Part shown: in pieces, positions 1 to 8,131 of the stretch
Numbering within the stretch: the first letter of the stretch is position 1
How the letters are laid out: each line of letters begins with the position of its first letter
Source of the DNA: an uncultured Actinomycetes bacterium
GTDB lineage: Bacteria; Actinomycetota; Actinomycetes; Mycobacteriales; Mycobacteriaceae
Direction: 5' to 3'
NCBI GenBank assembly: GCA_903911165.1
Contig: CAIWCQ010000426.1
Span: 1-11,309, forward strand
DNA length: 11,309 nucleotides
Made by a program: the position numbers and the translations under genes
The notes under the pieces: generated by a model
Databases searched by the model: none
Told to the model about the DNA's origin: nothing
The model's input: only the letters and a program-made list of their open reading frames with translations

Positions 1-35
1 TACCCCTGGCGGTATCTGCAATTGGGCGGTCGCAA

Positions 36-1826
36 TCAGGTCCTGAGGCCAACGTGCTTTTCCGCGCAGAGGTCGCCAACTGCGGCGAGGACGTCCGCGG
101 CGCACAGTCGCTGAAGGTCATCGATGGTGACAGATCCCTCATCGGCACGGTTCTGCGCCGCCACCCGCGAGTCGCGCAGTCGCTCGGCGCGTTCGATGAC
201 GTTACGGGCGAAGCGGCCGTTCTGCAGAACATCGATGCCATGGGTGCCGTCCGGTGCGAGGAAGCGACGCAGTTCTCGGCAGGCTGCGCTGAAGGCATCG
301 CGGGCATCGGCGTCGATCACGGTGGCACGGGGTTGGCCGTAGCGCACGGCGATCTCGACCAGTTCGTCGGGGCTGTAGGACTCGAACCGAAGTTTGCGGT
401 TGAATCGGCCGGCCAGTCCCGGATTGACGCCGAGGAAGTCATCGACCTCCTTCTCATAACCCGCGCCGATGAAGCAGAAATCGAAGCGGTGAACCTCCAG
501 GGCGATGAGGAGTTGGTTGACTGCCTCCATGCCGATCATGTCGGGCCTACCGTCGTGATGTCGCTCCACGAGGCTGTAGAACTCATCCATGAAAAGAATT
601 CGACCCAGGGAACGATCGATGAGCTCATTGGTCTTTGGTGCCGACGTCCCAATGTGTTCGCCACAGAAATCTGAGCGCTTCACCTCGATGATCTCCGGAT
701 GGGCGACGATGCCCAATCCGACGTAGATCTTCCCGAGCGCCTCGGCAGTGGTGGTCTTGCCGGTGCCGGGCGGACCTACCAGCAGCATGTGGTTGGTCTG
801 GTTGGTCACCGGTAACCCGTGTGCCAACCGCAGCGCCCGAACATCGAGCTGATCCTCGAGTTCGGCGACGGCGCGCTTGACTTCAGCCAGCCCGACCTGG
901 TTGTCCAGCACCGCGCGCCCCTGGATCAGCAGTTCTGCGCGGCGCTCTGAGTTGCGCTCATCGGCCCGGGTTTCGCGGGAACGCTCGGTCGTGACATCCC
1001 ATCGGTGCGTGCGCGTACCGATCGTCTCCTCGTCGGTGATGGCCAATTGCACTCGGGCATCGCCGAGGGCCTGCTTGGCCGCGTCGATCAGGACCCCGTC
1101 GAGGGTGGCCTTCGACAACCAGACCTGGGCCTGCTCCTCGTGCCCGAGTTGCCGGTGCACCATTCCTCGCAGGTAGGCCAGGTCCGCCGCGATGAGCGGG
1201 AACTCCAGCAGATCGGCGTCGACGACCCGGTCCGCCCAATCCAGTGCCACCCGGGCCTGACCCAGGTGAGCCGCCGCGTGAGCGGCCAGTGCGCTGCTGC
1301 CCGCGGCGACCGCCGCCATGGGCAGGGCGTGGGGCGGAAGTAGTCGTGCGGCCTCGGAGATGACGTCGGGCCAGCGCTGGGTGGCGAACATCAGGTAAGC
1401 GCTGATGTGCTGATGCCACTGGTAGTTTTCCCGGCCCTCCGGAAGTGCGGGACTCGCCAGGATCGCCGCCGCTCTCTCGAACTGCCCGTCGTCAATGAAC
1501 GCGCTTACGAGCGCGATGTCTACGTGAGAGGCCTCGGTCACCGTGATCGACAGGTACGGACCGGCCTTGATGACGGCAGCGAGGCGGACGCCCAATCGGG
1601 TCGTCTCTCGGTGCAGTCGCGCGCCGTGGGTGTGTAGCGCTTCCAAGGTCCGCAGTTCGTCGTCGCCCGCCGCTACCCGGCCCAGCCAGGCGTCTGCCAT
1701 TGCGGGGTCGGCGTCGGTCGCTTCCTGAAACAGCCGGCGCGCCCTGATCGCATCGGTCTCGAACACCGCCATAGCCTGATCGAAGTGTTTCCGGGCGGCC
1801 GCAGTCGCGCCGATTCCGCCCACCAC
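36..1826 (-). CDS. eccA2: EccA-type AAA+ ATPase of a type VII (ESX-2-like) secretion system
   Basis: Cytosolic CbxX/CfqX-type AAA+ ATPase, thought in ESX systems to act on substrates or their chaperones before or during export. The 596 residues show the EccA layout: an alpha-helical TPR-like half (about 1-290) and a C-terminal AAA+ module. Visible motifs are Walker A GPPGTGKT (351-358), Walker B ILFMDE (410-415), an arginine-finger region around NPGLAGRF (468-475) and a sensor-2-like stretch NGRFARNVIERA (536-547). The length and sequence agree with my memory of M. tuberculosis EccA2 (about 619 aa). The start is GTG at 1826, sharing one base with the eccE stop (TAGTG). No Shine-Dalgarno site precedes it, so translation probably depends on coupling to eccE. 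It is the last ESX gene in view; the 35 bases after its stop show no terminator. The ATPase motifs look intact. Confidence 0.93.
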   Translation of the reverse strand: MVGGIGATAAARKHFDQAMAVFETDAIRARRLFQEATDADPAMADAWLGRVAAGDDELRTLEALHTHGARLHRETTRLGVRLAAVIKAGPYLSITVTEASHVDIALVSAFIDDGQFERAAAILASPALPEGRENYQWHQHISAYLMFATQRWPDVISEAARLLPPHALPMAAVAAGSSALAAHAAAHLGQARVALDWADRVVDADLLEFPLIAADLAYLRGMVHRQLGHEEQAQVWLSKATLDGVLIDAAKQALGDARVQLAITDEETIGTRTHRWDVTTERSRETRADERNSERRAELLIQGRAVLDNQVGLAEVKRAVAELEDQLDVRALRLAHGLPVTNQTNHMLLVGPPGTGKTTTAEALGKIYVGLGIVAHPEIIEVKRSDFCGEHIGTSAPKTNELIDRSLGRILFMDEFYSLVERHHDGRPDMIGMEAVNQLLIALEVHRFDFCFIGAGYEKEVDDFLGVNPGLAGRFNRKLRFESYSPDELVEIAVRYGQPRATVIDADARDAFSAACRELRRFLAPDGTHGIDVLQNGRFARNVIERAERLRDSRVAAQNRADEGSVTIDDLQRLCAADVLAAVGDLCAEKHVGLRT

Positions 1827-3346
1827 TAGTCCGCAGTGACCGCGGCCAAATCGGCTGGCCGGCTACCCACGTATCGGTTCTCGGCGCGGAAGAACTCGAC
1901 CTCGGCTTCGTGGCTGACCCCGGCCGCGGTGACCCTGATCACGCCCGGTGCCGTTTGCGCGATCTCCACGTCGGCGGCAATGCTTGCGGTATCCGGCGGG
2001 GAAACCACGATGACCGTAGTCGGTCGCGGCACAGCCTGGACGGTTCCGTCCACCACACTGACGGTGGTGCCACGGGCACCCCGCGGCTGATCAGTGATCG
2101 CCACGTTAGGCATACGCACGCTTTCCCAGCGCGACGCGTCAGCGGTGTGCACCGTGATCCGTTCCCCGGTTGCGGCTGTGCGCGCCACGATTCGCTTGGC
2201 AATCACATCGTCGGCGGCGATGTGGACCCGGCTGTGCCTGCCCGGATCGGTGAGCGGCAGCGACATCCGATCGCCGCCCGGTGACCTTCCGAGCAGCACA
2301 CCCGATGATCCGATCCCGATGACCAGGCCGCGCTGAAGCCGCGCTCTACCGAGACCTCGGATCTTGGGAAGCGGAATGCACATGCTGGCCGCTACCGCCG
2401 CGGTCTGGCGCCCCGGGAGAGTCTGCAGCATCACACTCGGGGGTGCTGTTGCCGGCTGACTGGTGTGCACCGTGACCGTCGCCGTGACGCTGCCGTCGGG
2501 AACGATCGTGAGGTTCTGCGTGATCGCATCAGCGGGCAGGGACCACGCCTGGGCGAGTGCTTCGCTGCCGAGGTCTGCGGGTCGGTACGCATAGGTGCTT
2601 CGCCAGCCCGAGTCGCCGCGCACACCTCGCCAACGTCGATTAGCCGGTTCGAGACAGCTCCTGCCCAATCGCCGCTCCAACTCGATCATGTCGGTCACGC
2701 TGGCGACTTTGGTCCGAATTCCCTTGCATCGCAGGGCAGCGGCGATGCGCTGAGTGGCGGCCAGCGCCGCGGCACCCGCACTCTCGCGACACTTGAGGGC
2801 GTCGCCGTTAGCCAAGGCGCGAATCCGGATTATCAGCCACGTCTCGCGCCTGCCGGCATACGACGAGGCCCCGATCAGCGTGTCATATACCCGGGGGAAG
2901 TCACCGACGCCGCCGCGGCGAGATCCTGTAGAGACCACCGAAATGGATTCGATAATCAGCCCCAGGCTTTGCGTCATAAGACAGTAAAGCTCACCGACGT
3001 CGATACAGTTGGCTGTCGTCGTTGTTGTCGATCCGGCCAATACCGTTGGCTGGTAGGGCTTTCCGAGTAGTGCCAGAGCAGTGACAGTGACACCGTCCTG
3101 AAATCGGGCGCCGCCACTGGAACGATCGTTGGCGACTGTCACCGGTTCGGCGAACCGGATCGGCCGATTGCGGAGGGCGTACAGGGATGCCCACGACCAC
3201 AGCGGTTGACGCCACCACGGCAGCACCAGCGCGGCCGCGGCAAGGGCAAGACCGGCCGCACCGCCGGCGTAGCCGGTCACGCTCCAGCCGAAGAGTCCGC
3301 ACAGGAACACCCCGCTGATGACAGCGAGCCGAATGCCGTCGGTCAT
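1826..3346 (-). CDS. eccE2: EccE membrane component of ESX-2-like secretion system
   Basis: EccE is a peripheral subunit of the ESX inner-membrane complex. The 506-residue protein starts with two hydrophobic helices (about 6-22 and 26-44) and then the family-like stretch WSWASLYALRNRP (50-62). A soluble alpha/beta domain follows (about 80-215), and the rest is soluble and poorly conserved. EccE proteins are the most divergent ESX core subunits, so the assignment rests on the two N-terminal helices, the length (M. tuberculosis EccE2 is a little over 500 aa as I recall) and the position between mycP and eccA. The ATG at 3346 overlaps the mycP stop as ATGA and has a strong Shine-Dalgarno AAGGAGGT at 3351-3358, four bases upstream. 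This is the best ribosome site within the coupled part of the operon, so EccE may be translated independently as well as by coupling. Confidence 0.9.
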   Translation of the reverse strand: MTDGIRLAVISGVFLCGLFGWSVTGYAGGAAGLALAAAALVLPWWRQPLWSWASLYALRNRPIRFAEPVTVANDRSSGGARFQDGVTVTALALLGKPYQPTVLAGSTTTTTANCIDVGELYCLMTQSLGLIIESISVVSTGSRRGGVGDFPRVYDTLIGASSYAGRRETWLIIRIRALANGDALKCRESAGAAALAATQRIAAALRCKGIRTKVASVTDMIELERRLGRSCLEPANRRWRGVRGDSGWRSTYAYRPADLGSEALAQAWSLPADAITQNLTIVPDGSVTATVTVHTSQPATAPPSVMLQTLPGRQTAAVAASMCIPLPKIRGLGRARLQRGLVIGIGSSGVLLGRSPGGDRMSLPLTDPGRHSRVHIAADDVIAKRIVARTAATGERITVHTADASRWESVRMPNVAITDQPRGARGTTVSVVDGTVQAVPRPTTVIVVSPPDTASIAADVEIAQTAPGVIRVTAAGVSHEAEVEFFRAENRYVGSRPADLAAVTAD

Positions 3347-4779
3347 CGCGACCTCCTTGCCCGAGCAATGAGCGCGATCATCAGGGCCGCGCCCACCACG
3401 GCGGCGCTGAACGCCAGCGCAAAACCATGCGCACGGTCATCCGGTGGCGGTGGCACCGGCGCCGGCGTGAGCACGCGGGTCTGTGCACCCGGCGCCGCAC
3501 GCTCACCGGCCGGGAAGCTGAACGTCAAAGCGGCGACCGCATCGACCACGCCGTAGCCCACCCGGTCGTCAACCCCCGAGGGTGGATTATGGGCCGTCCG
3601 CAGTATCCGGTTGATCACCTGGTGCGCCGAGAGTTCGGGATACTTGGCCCTCACCAAGGCGGCTACCCCACTGACGTATGCGGCTGAAAAACTGGTACCC
3701 CAGAAACCCACACTGGGTTCGCCTGGCCGCACCGGCGGATAGGCATTGACCGGTCCACCGTTCTGCGGCGAGAGGCCCACGATAGCCGTGCCGGGCGCCG
3801 CCACACCGACCCAAGGTCCCCTCAGACTCTTGTCAATCGGTGCCCCGGTGGTATCCACCGCGCCGACCGAGAGCACATAGTCGGAGAACCAGGACGGCGA
3901 TGAGACGGTGCTGACTCCGGTCCAGTTCCGCGACCCGCCGGCGGCCATTGGGCCGGTGTTCTGCGCGCAGCCTTCTTCATTCTGGTTTCCGGCGGCGGCC
4001 ACGATCACGGCATCCTTCACCGTGGCCGCGTACCAGACCGCGGCGCCGATCGCCCGCTGGTCGAGAGGATCGGCCGCCGAGACGCAGGCCGCCACGCTGA
4101 CATTGATCACTTCGGCACCGGTGTTGGCGGCGTGCACCACCGCGCGCGCGAGGGTCGCAACCGTACCGGCCTTTCGATGCGCCCCTCCGTCGCCGGGATT
4201 GACCGGTTCGAACGCACGCGAGGACTGCCGGATGGAGATCAGCGTCGCGTGCGGGGCGACACCAGCCACACCGTCCGGCGGGATGGCGGGGGCAGCAGGC
4301 AGCGCCGGGCGCGGCGGGTTCGGCGGAAGCGGCGCAGGCATCCGAATAGCGCTCGGCGCGGCGGTGATCACCGAGGCGACGATGGTGCCGTGAGCATCGC
4401 AGTCGCTCAGACCATCACCGCCCATCACATAGTCGCCACCGGCGATGACGGGCAGCCGCGGTCCGGGAGTGACTCCGGTATCGATCAACGCGACCGTCAC
4501 TCCGTTTCCGGTGGAGAACTGCCACGCCTTGCTGACGTTGAGCATCGCAAAACCCGGAGACGGCCGTGCTGCGTCCGCTGCGGACGTCAGCATCGTTGCA
4601 GCACACAGGTTGCTCTGCCGCATCGGCTGTTCCGGGCCGGGCGGGCCGTCAGTCGGCACCAGGGTTGGATCCACGACCGGGGGCGGCAGGGCCGATGCGC
4701 TCGGCACGACGGCCGTTGGCGCGGCCACCAACATCACCGCCGCGATGGCGACCGCGCGAGCTCCACCACCCGGCCTCAT
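3343..4779 (-). CDS. mycP2: MycP mycosin, membrane-anchored subtilisin-like serine protease
   Basis: Mycosins are subtilases attached to ESX membrane complexes and needed for their stability and secretion. Numbering from the ATG at 4779 (478 aa): Sec signal peptide about 1-31 ending near SASA; catalytic Asp100 (ALIDTG), His130 (DAHGT) and Ser363 (GTSFSA); oxyanion Asn265 (AAAGN); C-terminal membrane helix about 451-473 followed by a basic tail. Four cysteines (59, 127, 232, 271) fall where the two mycosin disulfides are expected. I chose the 4779 start because its ATG overlaps the eccD stop as ATGA, as at neighbouring junctions, and puts the signal peptide at the N-terminus; an in-frame start at 4860 would add 27 arginine-rich residues inside eccD. 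The proline-rich loop after the His motif (about 148-168) is much shorter than the one I remember in M. tuberculosis MycP2 (about 550 aa in total). Confidence 0.94.
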   Translation of the reverse strand: MRPGGGARAVAIAAVMLVAAPTAVVPSASALPPPVVDPTLVPTDGPPGPEQPMRQSNLCAATMLTSAADAARPSPGFAMLNVSKAWQFSTGNGVTVALIDTGVTPGPRLPVIAGGDYVMGGDGLSDCDAHGTIVASVITAAPSAIRMPAPLPPNPPRPALPAAPAIPPDGVAGVAPHATLISIRQSSRAFEPVNPGDGGAHRKAGTVATLARAVVHAANTGAEVINVSVAACVSAADPLDQRAIGAAVWYAATVKDAVIVAAAGNQNEEGCAQNTGPMAAGGSRNWTGVSTVSSPSWFSDYVLSVGAVDTTGAPIDKSLRGPWVGVAAPGTAIVGLSPQNGGPVNAYPPVRPGEPSVGFWGTSFSAAYVSGVAALVRAKYPELSAHQVINRILRTAHNPPSGVDDRVGYGVVDAVAALTFSFPAGERAAPGAQTRVLTPAPVPPPPDDRAHGFALAFSAAVVGAALMIALIARARRSR

Positions 4780-6245
4780 CGCATCCGAACCCAACCGAAT
4801 AGTCCACCCACCCAGGCGGCAAGCGGAAGCGCGATGACGATAGCGGCCAACTCGAGCCATTCGGTAGCCATCCGAACCAGCGGCGTGAACCGGGTCACAG
4901 GAACCAACAGTGCGACGGCAAGGCCCGCGGTTGCGAATCCGATGAGGACGAGTGTTCCCCAGAGCAGCGCCGGCCCGGAATCGCTTGGCACGCTCAGCAC
5001 GTAGCGGGCGACGCCGGCGCTGAAACCGGCCGCCGCGCCGCAGACCAGGGCAACCGCCTGACGGCGGTCTGCGAACACCTGGCCTCGGCTGAGGAATATG
5101 ACGATGAACAGCGCGGCCAGCACCGCCGCTGCGGCGCTACGGGGCCGCCCCGGCATCAACGTCGCCCACACCGCGGGCGGCAGGACAATGGCCGCAGCCG
5201 CGCAGATTCCGGTGAGCACCGAATTTGCACGGATGGCAAGCGCGGCGACGACCGCACCCCGCGGCGTGGGATCCGGGTTATCGCGGTCGTTGACCGGCGC
5301 CACCGCATCGGCCGGCATGCCCTCGCCGCGGCGGAAGAGGTCCCGGCCGGTGATTGATCCGAAATGAGGCGGCCGGATCCGGGCCGTCAGTAAAGCCAAG
5401 GTCGGCGCAAGAGTGAGCAGCACCAGCAATCCGATCAAAACACCCATGCCCAGCCACTGGCTCGGAACCGGCCGCCACATCCGCACCGCCGAAACTAAAA
5501 CCGCGACGGTGCACAGGGCCACCGCCGCAGCCGCGGCGGCGAGATGACATCGCGTCGCTGCGACGACAACGCATGTCAGGGTTGCCGCCGCCGTTGCGGC
5601 GATGAACGCATGGGCACTGCCCAGCGCCCCCGGCGCCGCCGATGCGACCGCGAATGCCACCAGCGGTACCGCCGGCCAGGCCAGTCCCGCGACCAGATCG
5701 CGTCGACCCGGCCACCAACGCCATATCGCGAAAGCGACTGAGAGCAGCAGGGCTCCGGAGGTGCCGGTGGCGATTGCGGGAGCAAGTCCGTCCCCGGTGC
5801 GGCGGACGCAACCGGCCAACAGCAGAATCACGCCCGCGGCCATTGCGGTCAGTGCGATCGCGGTGCGAGCCGCGGTCTGCGCGGTCACCGGTGGAAACAA
5901 CCGGCTGCCGACCCGCGCCAGGCCCGTCGATAGCGACTCATAGTGCGGCTCGAACGAGTCACCCTGCTGCGCCGGGCTCAGCAGCAGGGTTGACCCGTCT
6001 TCGACACCGAGTTCATCGAGGGACCTGGTGATGTCCAGCCGTGTTCCGTTTGCTCGGTGTAACTCGTAGGCAACACCGGTGTCGAAGGCGGCGGCGCCGC
6101 GGCGCTTGAGGTCATCGTTGAGTAGTTCCACGATGTCGTCCAGGAAAACTTCGACGGGCACAGCTGCCGGATAGACCTGGGAAACGAGATGATCACCGCA
6201 GACGACCGCAACCGCACATCGAGCGGGAAAGCAGACCTTCGTCAT
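4776..6245 (-). CDS. eccD2: EccD, multi-spanning membrane channel component of ESX-2-like system
   Basis: EccD is the polytopic subunit of the ESX inner-membrane complex; two copies per protomer form a large membrane basket beside EccB, EccC and EccE. The 489-residue protein has the family layout: an N-terminal cytosolic ubiquitin-like domain (about 3-92, with DGSTLLLSP near its end), a linker, then about eleven hydrophobic helices. Approximate spans are 126-146, 158-176, 184-205, 211-231, 235-253, 264-289, 329-355, 370-386, 396-418, 426-450 and 463-486, with a longer cytosolic loop (about 290-328) between helices 6 and 7. The ATG at 6245 overlaps the stop of the upstream ATPase gene as ATGA, and no clear Shine-Dalgarno site is present, so coupling is likely. 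The protein looks complete, although the partners it normally assembles with, EccB and EccC, are not encoded in this window. Confidence 0.92.
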   Translation of the reverse strand: MTKVCFPARCAVAVVCGDHLVSQVYPAAVPVEVFLDDIVELLNDDLKRRGAAAFDTGVAYELHRANGTRLDITRSLDELGVEDGSTLLLSPAQQGDSFEPHYESLSTGLARVGSRLFPPVTAQTAARTAIALTAMAAGVILLLAGCVRRTGDGLAPAIATGTSGALLLSVAFAIWRWWPGRRDLVAGLAWPAVPLVAFAVASAAPGALGSAHAFIAATAAATLTCVVVAATRCHLAAAAAAVALCTVAVLVSAVRMWRPVPSQWLGMGVLIGLLVLLTLAPTLALLTARIRPPHFGSITGRDLFRRGEGMPADAVAPVNDRDNPDPTPRGAVVAALAIRANSVLTGICAAAAIVLPPAVWATLMPGRPRSAAAAVLAALFIVIFLSRGQVFADRRQAVALVCGAAAGFSAGVARYVLSVPSDSGPALLWGTLVLIGFATAGLAVALLVPVTRFTPLVRMATEWLELAAIVIALPLAAWVGGLFGWVRMR

Positions 6246-7228
6246 GGGTGTGGCCTGTCCGCTTCCGGAACATACTTGTCGGCGATGGCGGCGGCGATCT
6301 CGTAGAGGCGGAGCCGGGAGTTCTTGTGCAGCTCGTTGTCGATATCGATGATGCCGCCCTTGGCCAGGTAGGAGTCATGCGGTAGATATTCGACCGTGGC
6401 GCCGGAACGGCTGAATTTCTCCGTCAGATAGCCGAGGGCATCCTTGTCGTGGTCGTCACGGATGTCGTTGAGAATCACCATGCTCCGAGAGACCAACTCG
6501 TGATGACCCATCGCCCGGAGCAGGTCGATCGCACGTGTCACCGGCAGCGAGGTGTCGGCGGTGAGACCTGAAACGAACACCAGGGTGTCGCAGGCGGCCA
6601 GAACCGTTTTGGTCACGGGGTGCTCAAGATCATCGGAGACATCGACCAGAATCACGGTGTGGGTGCGCCGCAGTCTCGACAGCACTCCGGTGAACATGGC
6701 GGGCACCAGGGGACGAGGCTGATCGGAGGCGCGGTCGCCGCAGAGGACATCAAGGCCGACGCCGTTCTGCCCCAGATGCTCTCGGATGTCGGCGTAACCC
6801 TGGACATCGGCGTCGTTGAGCACCGCTGCGTAATCCCCCGGCGGAGCTTCGTCTATCCGGCCGGCGAGCGTCCCAAACCCCGGAACCGCATCGATGGCCA
6901 CAACGTTCTCCGGACGACACTGACGAAAGACACTGCCGATACATGCCGTCAGGGTGGTCTTACCGACGCCACCCTTGCCCGATACGAAGGCGATCACGTA
7001 CTGCTTGCGGATGTGCCGCCGGATTCGTTCGCGCAATTCACGCCGGTGGCGTTCGGCCGGCGACTCGCCGGGATTGACTCTCTTGGCGGTGAGGCCGTAG
7101 ACGAGCTTCCGCCAGCCTGATCCCGGTGGAATCTTGGGTGGTGTCACAAGGTCGGAGATACGCAAGCTGCCCGATACCGAGTCGGATGCGCCCGTTTCGG
7201 GGGCCTGTGCGTTCCAAAGATCGGTCAT
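6242..7228 (-). CDS. MinD/ParA-like P-loop ATPase of ESX locus (short EspI-like)
   Basis: A SIMIBI-class ATPase of the MinD/ParA group found in ESX loci; it corresponds to Rv3888c of ESX-2 and to the C-terminal domain of ESX-1 EspI. The 328 residues have a short N-terminal segment, a strongly basic helix (about 62-76, RRELRERIRRHIRKQ), then the deviant Walker A motif GKGGVGKTT (84-92) with signature lysine 85. AIDAVPGFGTLAG (111-123) is the A' region and VILVDVSDD (192-200) the Walker B/switch II strand, where the usual glycine-containing motif is changed. It lacks the long proline-rich N-terminus of EspI from ESX-1 (over 600 aa). Its exact role is not established; EspI has been linked to ATP-dependent control of ESX-1 secretion. 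The ATG directly follows the espG TAG with no gap, and an AAAGG sequence lies a few bases upstream. Confidence 0.88.
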   Translation of the reverse strand: MTDLWNAQAPETGASDSVSGSLRISDLVTPPKIPPGSGWRKLVYGLTAKRVNPGESPAERHRRELRERIRRHIRKQYVIAFVSGKGGVGKTTLTACIGSVFRQCRPENVVAIDAVPGFGTLAGRIDEAPPGDYAAVLNDADVQGYADIREHLGQNGVGLDVLCGDRASDQPRPLVPAMFTGVLSRLRRTHTVILVDVSDDLEHPVTKTVLAACDTLVFVSGLTADTSLPVTRAIDLLRAMGHHELVSRSMVILNDIRDDHDKDALGYLTEKFSRSGATVEYLPHDSYLAKGGIIDIDNELHKNSRLRLYEIAAAIADKYVPEADRPHP

Positions 7229-8056
7229 CTAGATCGCCTTTCGGTGAGAGTGCCAGGCGTCTCGGGCCGGCAGTCGACGCATCATCCGTTGCACCGCGGC
7301 GGTGATGACCGTGTCCGATCCGGGACTGAGGATCATCCAGGTACGGTCGCCACCGTCAACCCGCTCCGATACCAGCCGGCCCACTGGTGTGTCGATGAGC
7401 GTCACTGCGCCGGATTCGATGGCGGGAGTCGGTCCTGTCGCAGCGGATTGCAGCGCGACAATCCAGGCTTGTGCCGACCTCCCGGTATCGGCGGCCAACG
7501 CCAAAACGGCGATTTGGTCGTTGTCGAAATGACGGTTGTGGAGAAACCTCCGCAGACTCTCCCCATCGCTGACGTTCGCGAGCAGATCCGCGGTGCCAAG
7601 CGTCACAGGCCGAAATGCTGCCGGTCGCATTGCGCCACAGGATCGTTGGATCTGTGCGCTGATCAACGTCGCAGCGGACTCCTCGGTAGTCGCAACTCCT
7701 ACACCGCTGAGTCTGACCATGCTCCCCCTGCGTTCCAGGGTGACCCACCACTGCGCGAAACGGGCCAGCATCACCCGTTCCGGAAGCCCTTGCGGGGTCG
7801 GCACCCGAACGTCGAGTAGCAGGGCTACATCACGGCGCGAGAGGACAGTGAGCCATTCCAGGAGTATGTCGTCGATACCTCCGTGGTCGTTGATGACACC
7901 GGCAGAGCGCAGTTCCTCGGCGACCGGGTGGCGGAGCGCAAGCTGCTCGGTCTCGACACTGGGCAGATACGGACGCAATCCGAGTTCGGGCGCGAGCACT
8001 TCGGTCCGGGACAGCACCTGCAGTACCCAGAGGCCGTCGGTCGTGGTCGTTAACAC
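7229..8056 (-). CDS. espG2: EspG, cytosolic PE/PPE chaperone of ESX-2-like system
   Basis: EspG proteins bind the tip of PPE proteins in PE/PPE dimers and direct them to their own ESX system. The 275-residue product has EspG-type features: an N-terminal strand TTDGLWVLQVL, a WWVTLER strand near the middle and a C-terminus (RMMRRLPARDAWHSHR) closely resembling the M. tuberculosis EspG2 end as I remember it. I place the start at GTG 8056 because the protein then begins VLTTTTDGLWVLQ, matching the MLTTT start I recall for EspG2, and because GGGGGAG (8060-8066) lies three bases upstream. A TTG at 8068 is in frame but lies inside that ribosome site. The gene follows a 75-base gap holding a perfect hairpin and abuts the MinD-like gene. 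No PE or PPE gene is present in the window, which is odd for an espG locus. Confidence 0.9.
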   Translation of the reverse strand: MLTTTTDGLWVLQVLSRTEVLAPELGLRPYLPSVETEQLALRHPVAEELRSAGVINDHGGIDDILLEWLTVLSRRDVALLLDVRVPTPQGLPERVMLARFAQWWVTLERRGSMVRLSGVGVATTEESAATLISAQIQRSCGAMRPAAFRPVTLGTADLLANVSDGESLRRFLHNRHFDNDQIAVLALAADTGRSAQAWIVALQSAATGPTPAIESGAVTLIDTPVGRLVSERVDGGDRTWMILSPGSDTVITAAVQRMMRRLPARDAWHSHRKAI

Positions 8057-8080
8057 TGTCTCCCCCAATCCAGTTCCCCC

Positions 8081-8116
8081 GCCGGTGGGACTCCCCGTGC
8101 CGAGAGTCCCACCGGC
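8081..8116 (-). terminator. Perfect 13-bp hairpin between esxC and espG (partial terminator or RNA processing/stabilising element)
   Basis: Arms GCCGGTGGGACTC (8081-8093) and GAGTCCCACCGGC (8104-8116) are exact reverse complements around a 10-base loop. The hairpin lies 15 bases after the esxC stop and ends about 14 bases before the espG Shine-Dalgarno site. No U-rich tail follows on the transcribed strand; the sequence there is G-rich. It therefore does not look like a classic intrinsic terminator, but it could attenuate read-through or protect the 3' end of an esxD-esxC transcript. The structure is certain; its role is inferred. Confidence 0.7.
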
Positions 8117-8131
8117 TGAAGTTGATTTCGG

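Noticed and set aside
1..35. Terminator or next gene after eccA
   Set aside because: No inverted repeat or start site is visible in these 35 bases; too little sequence to judge.
54..674. Plus-strand open frame of 206 codons opposite the AAA+ domain of eccA
   Set aside because: Antisense shadow of the conserved ATPase domain; no independent support.
4780..4860. Upstream start for mycP at 4860
   Set aside because: It would add 27 basic residues before the signal peptide and run inside the last eccD helix; the ATGA overlap at 4779 fits the neighbouring junctions.
4132..5004. Plus-strand open frame of 290 codons across the mycP/eccD junction
   Set aside because: Arginine- and serine-rich low-complexity translation opposite two well-supported genes; no ribosome site or domain seen.
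8057..8068. TTG start for espG at 8068
   Set aside because: It lies in the ribosome site of the GTG at 8056, and the protein from 8056 matches the remembered EspG2 N-terminus.
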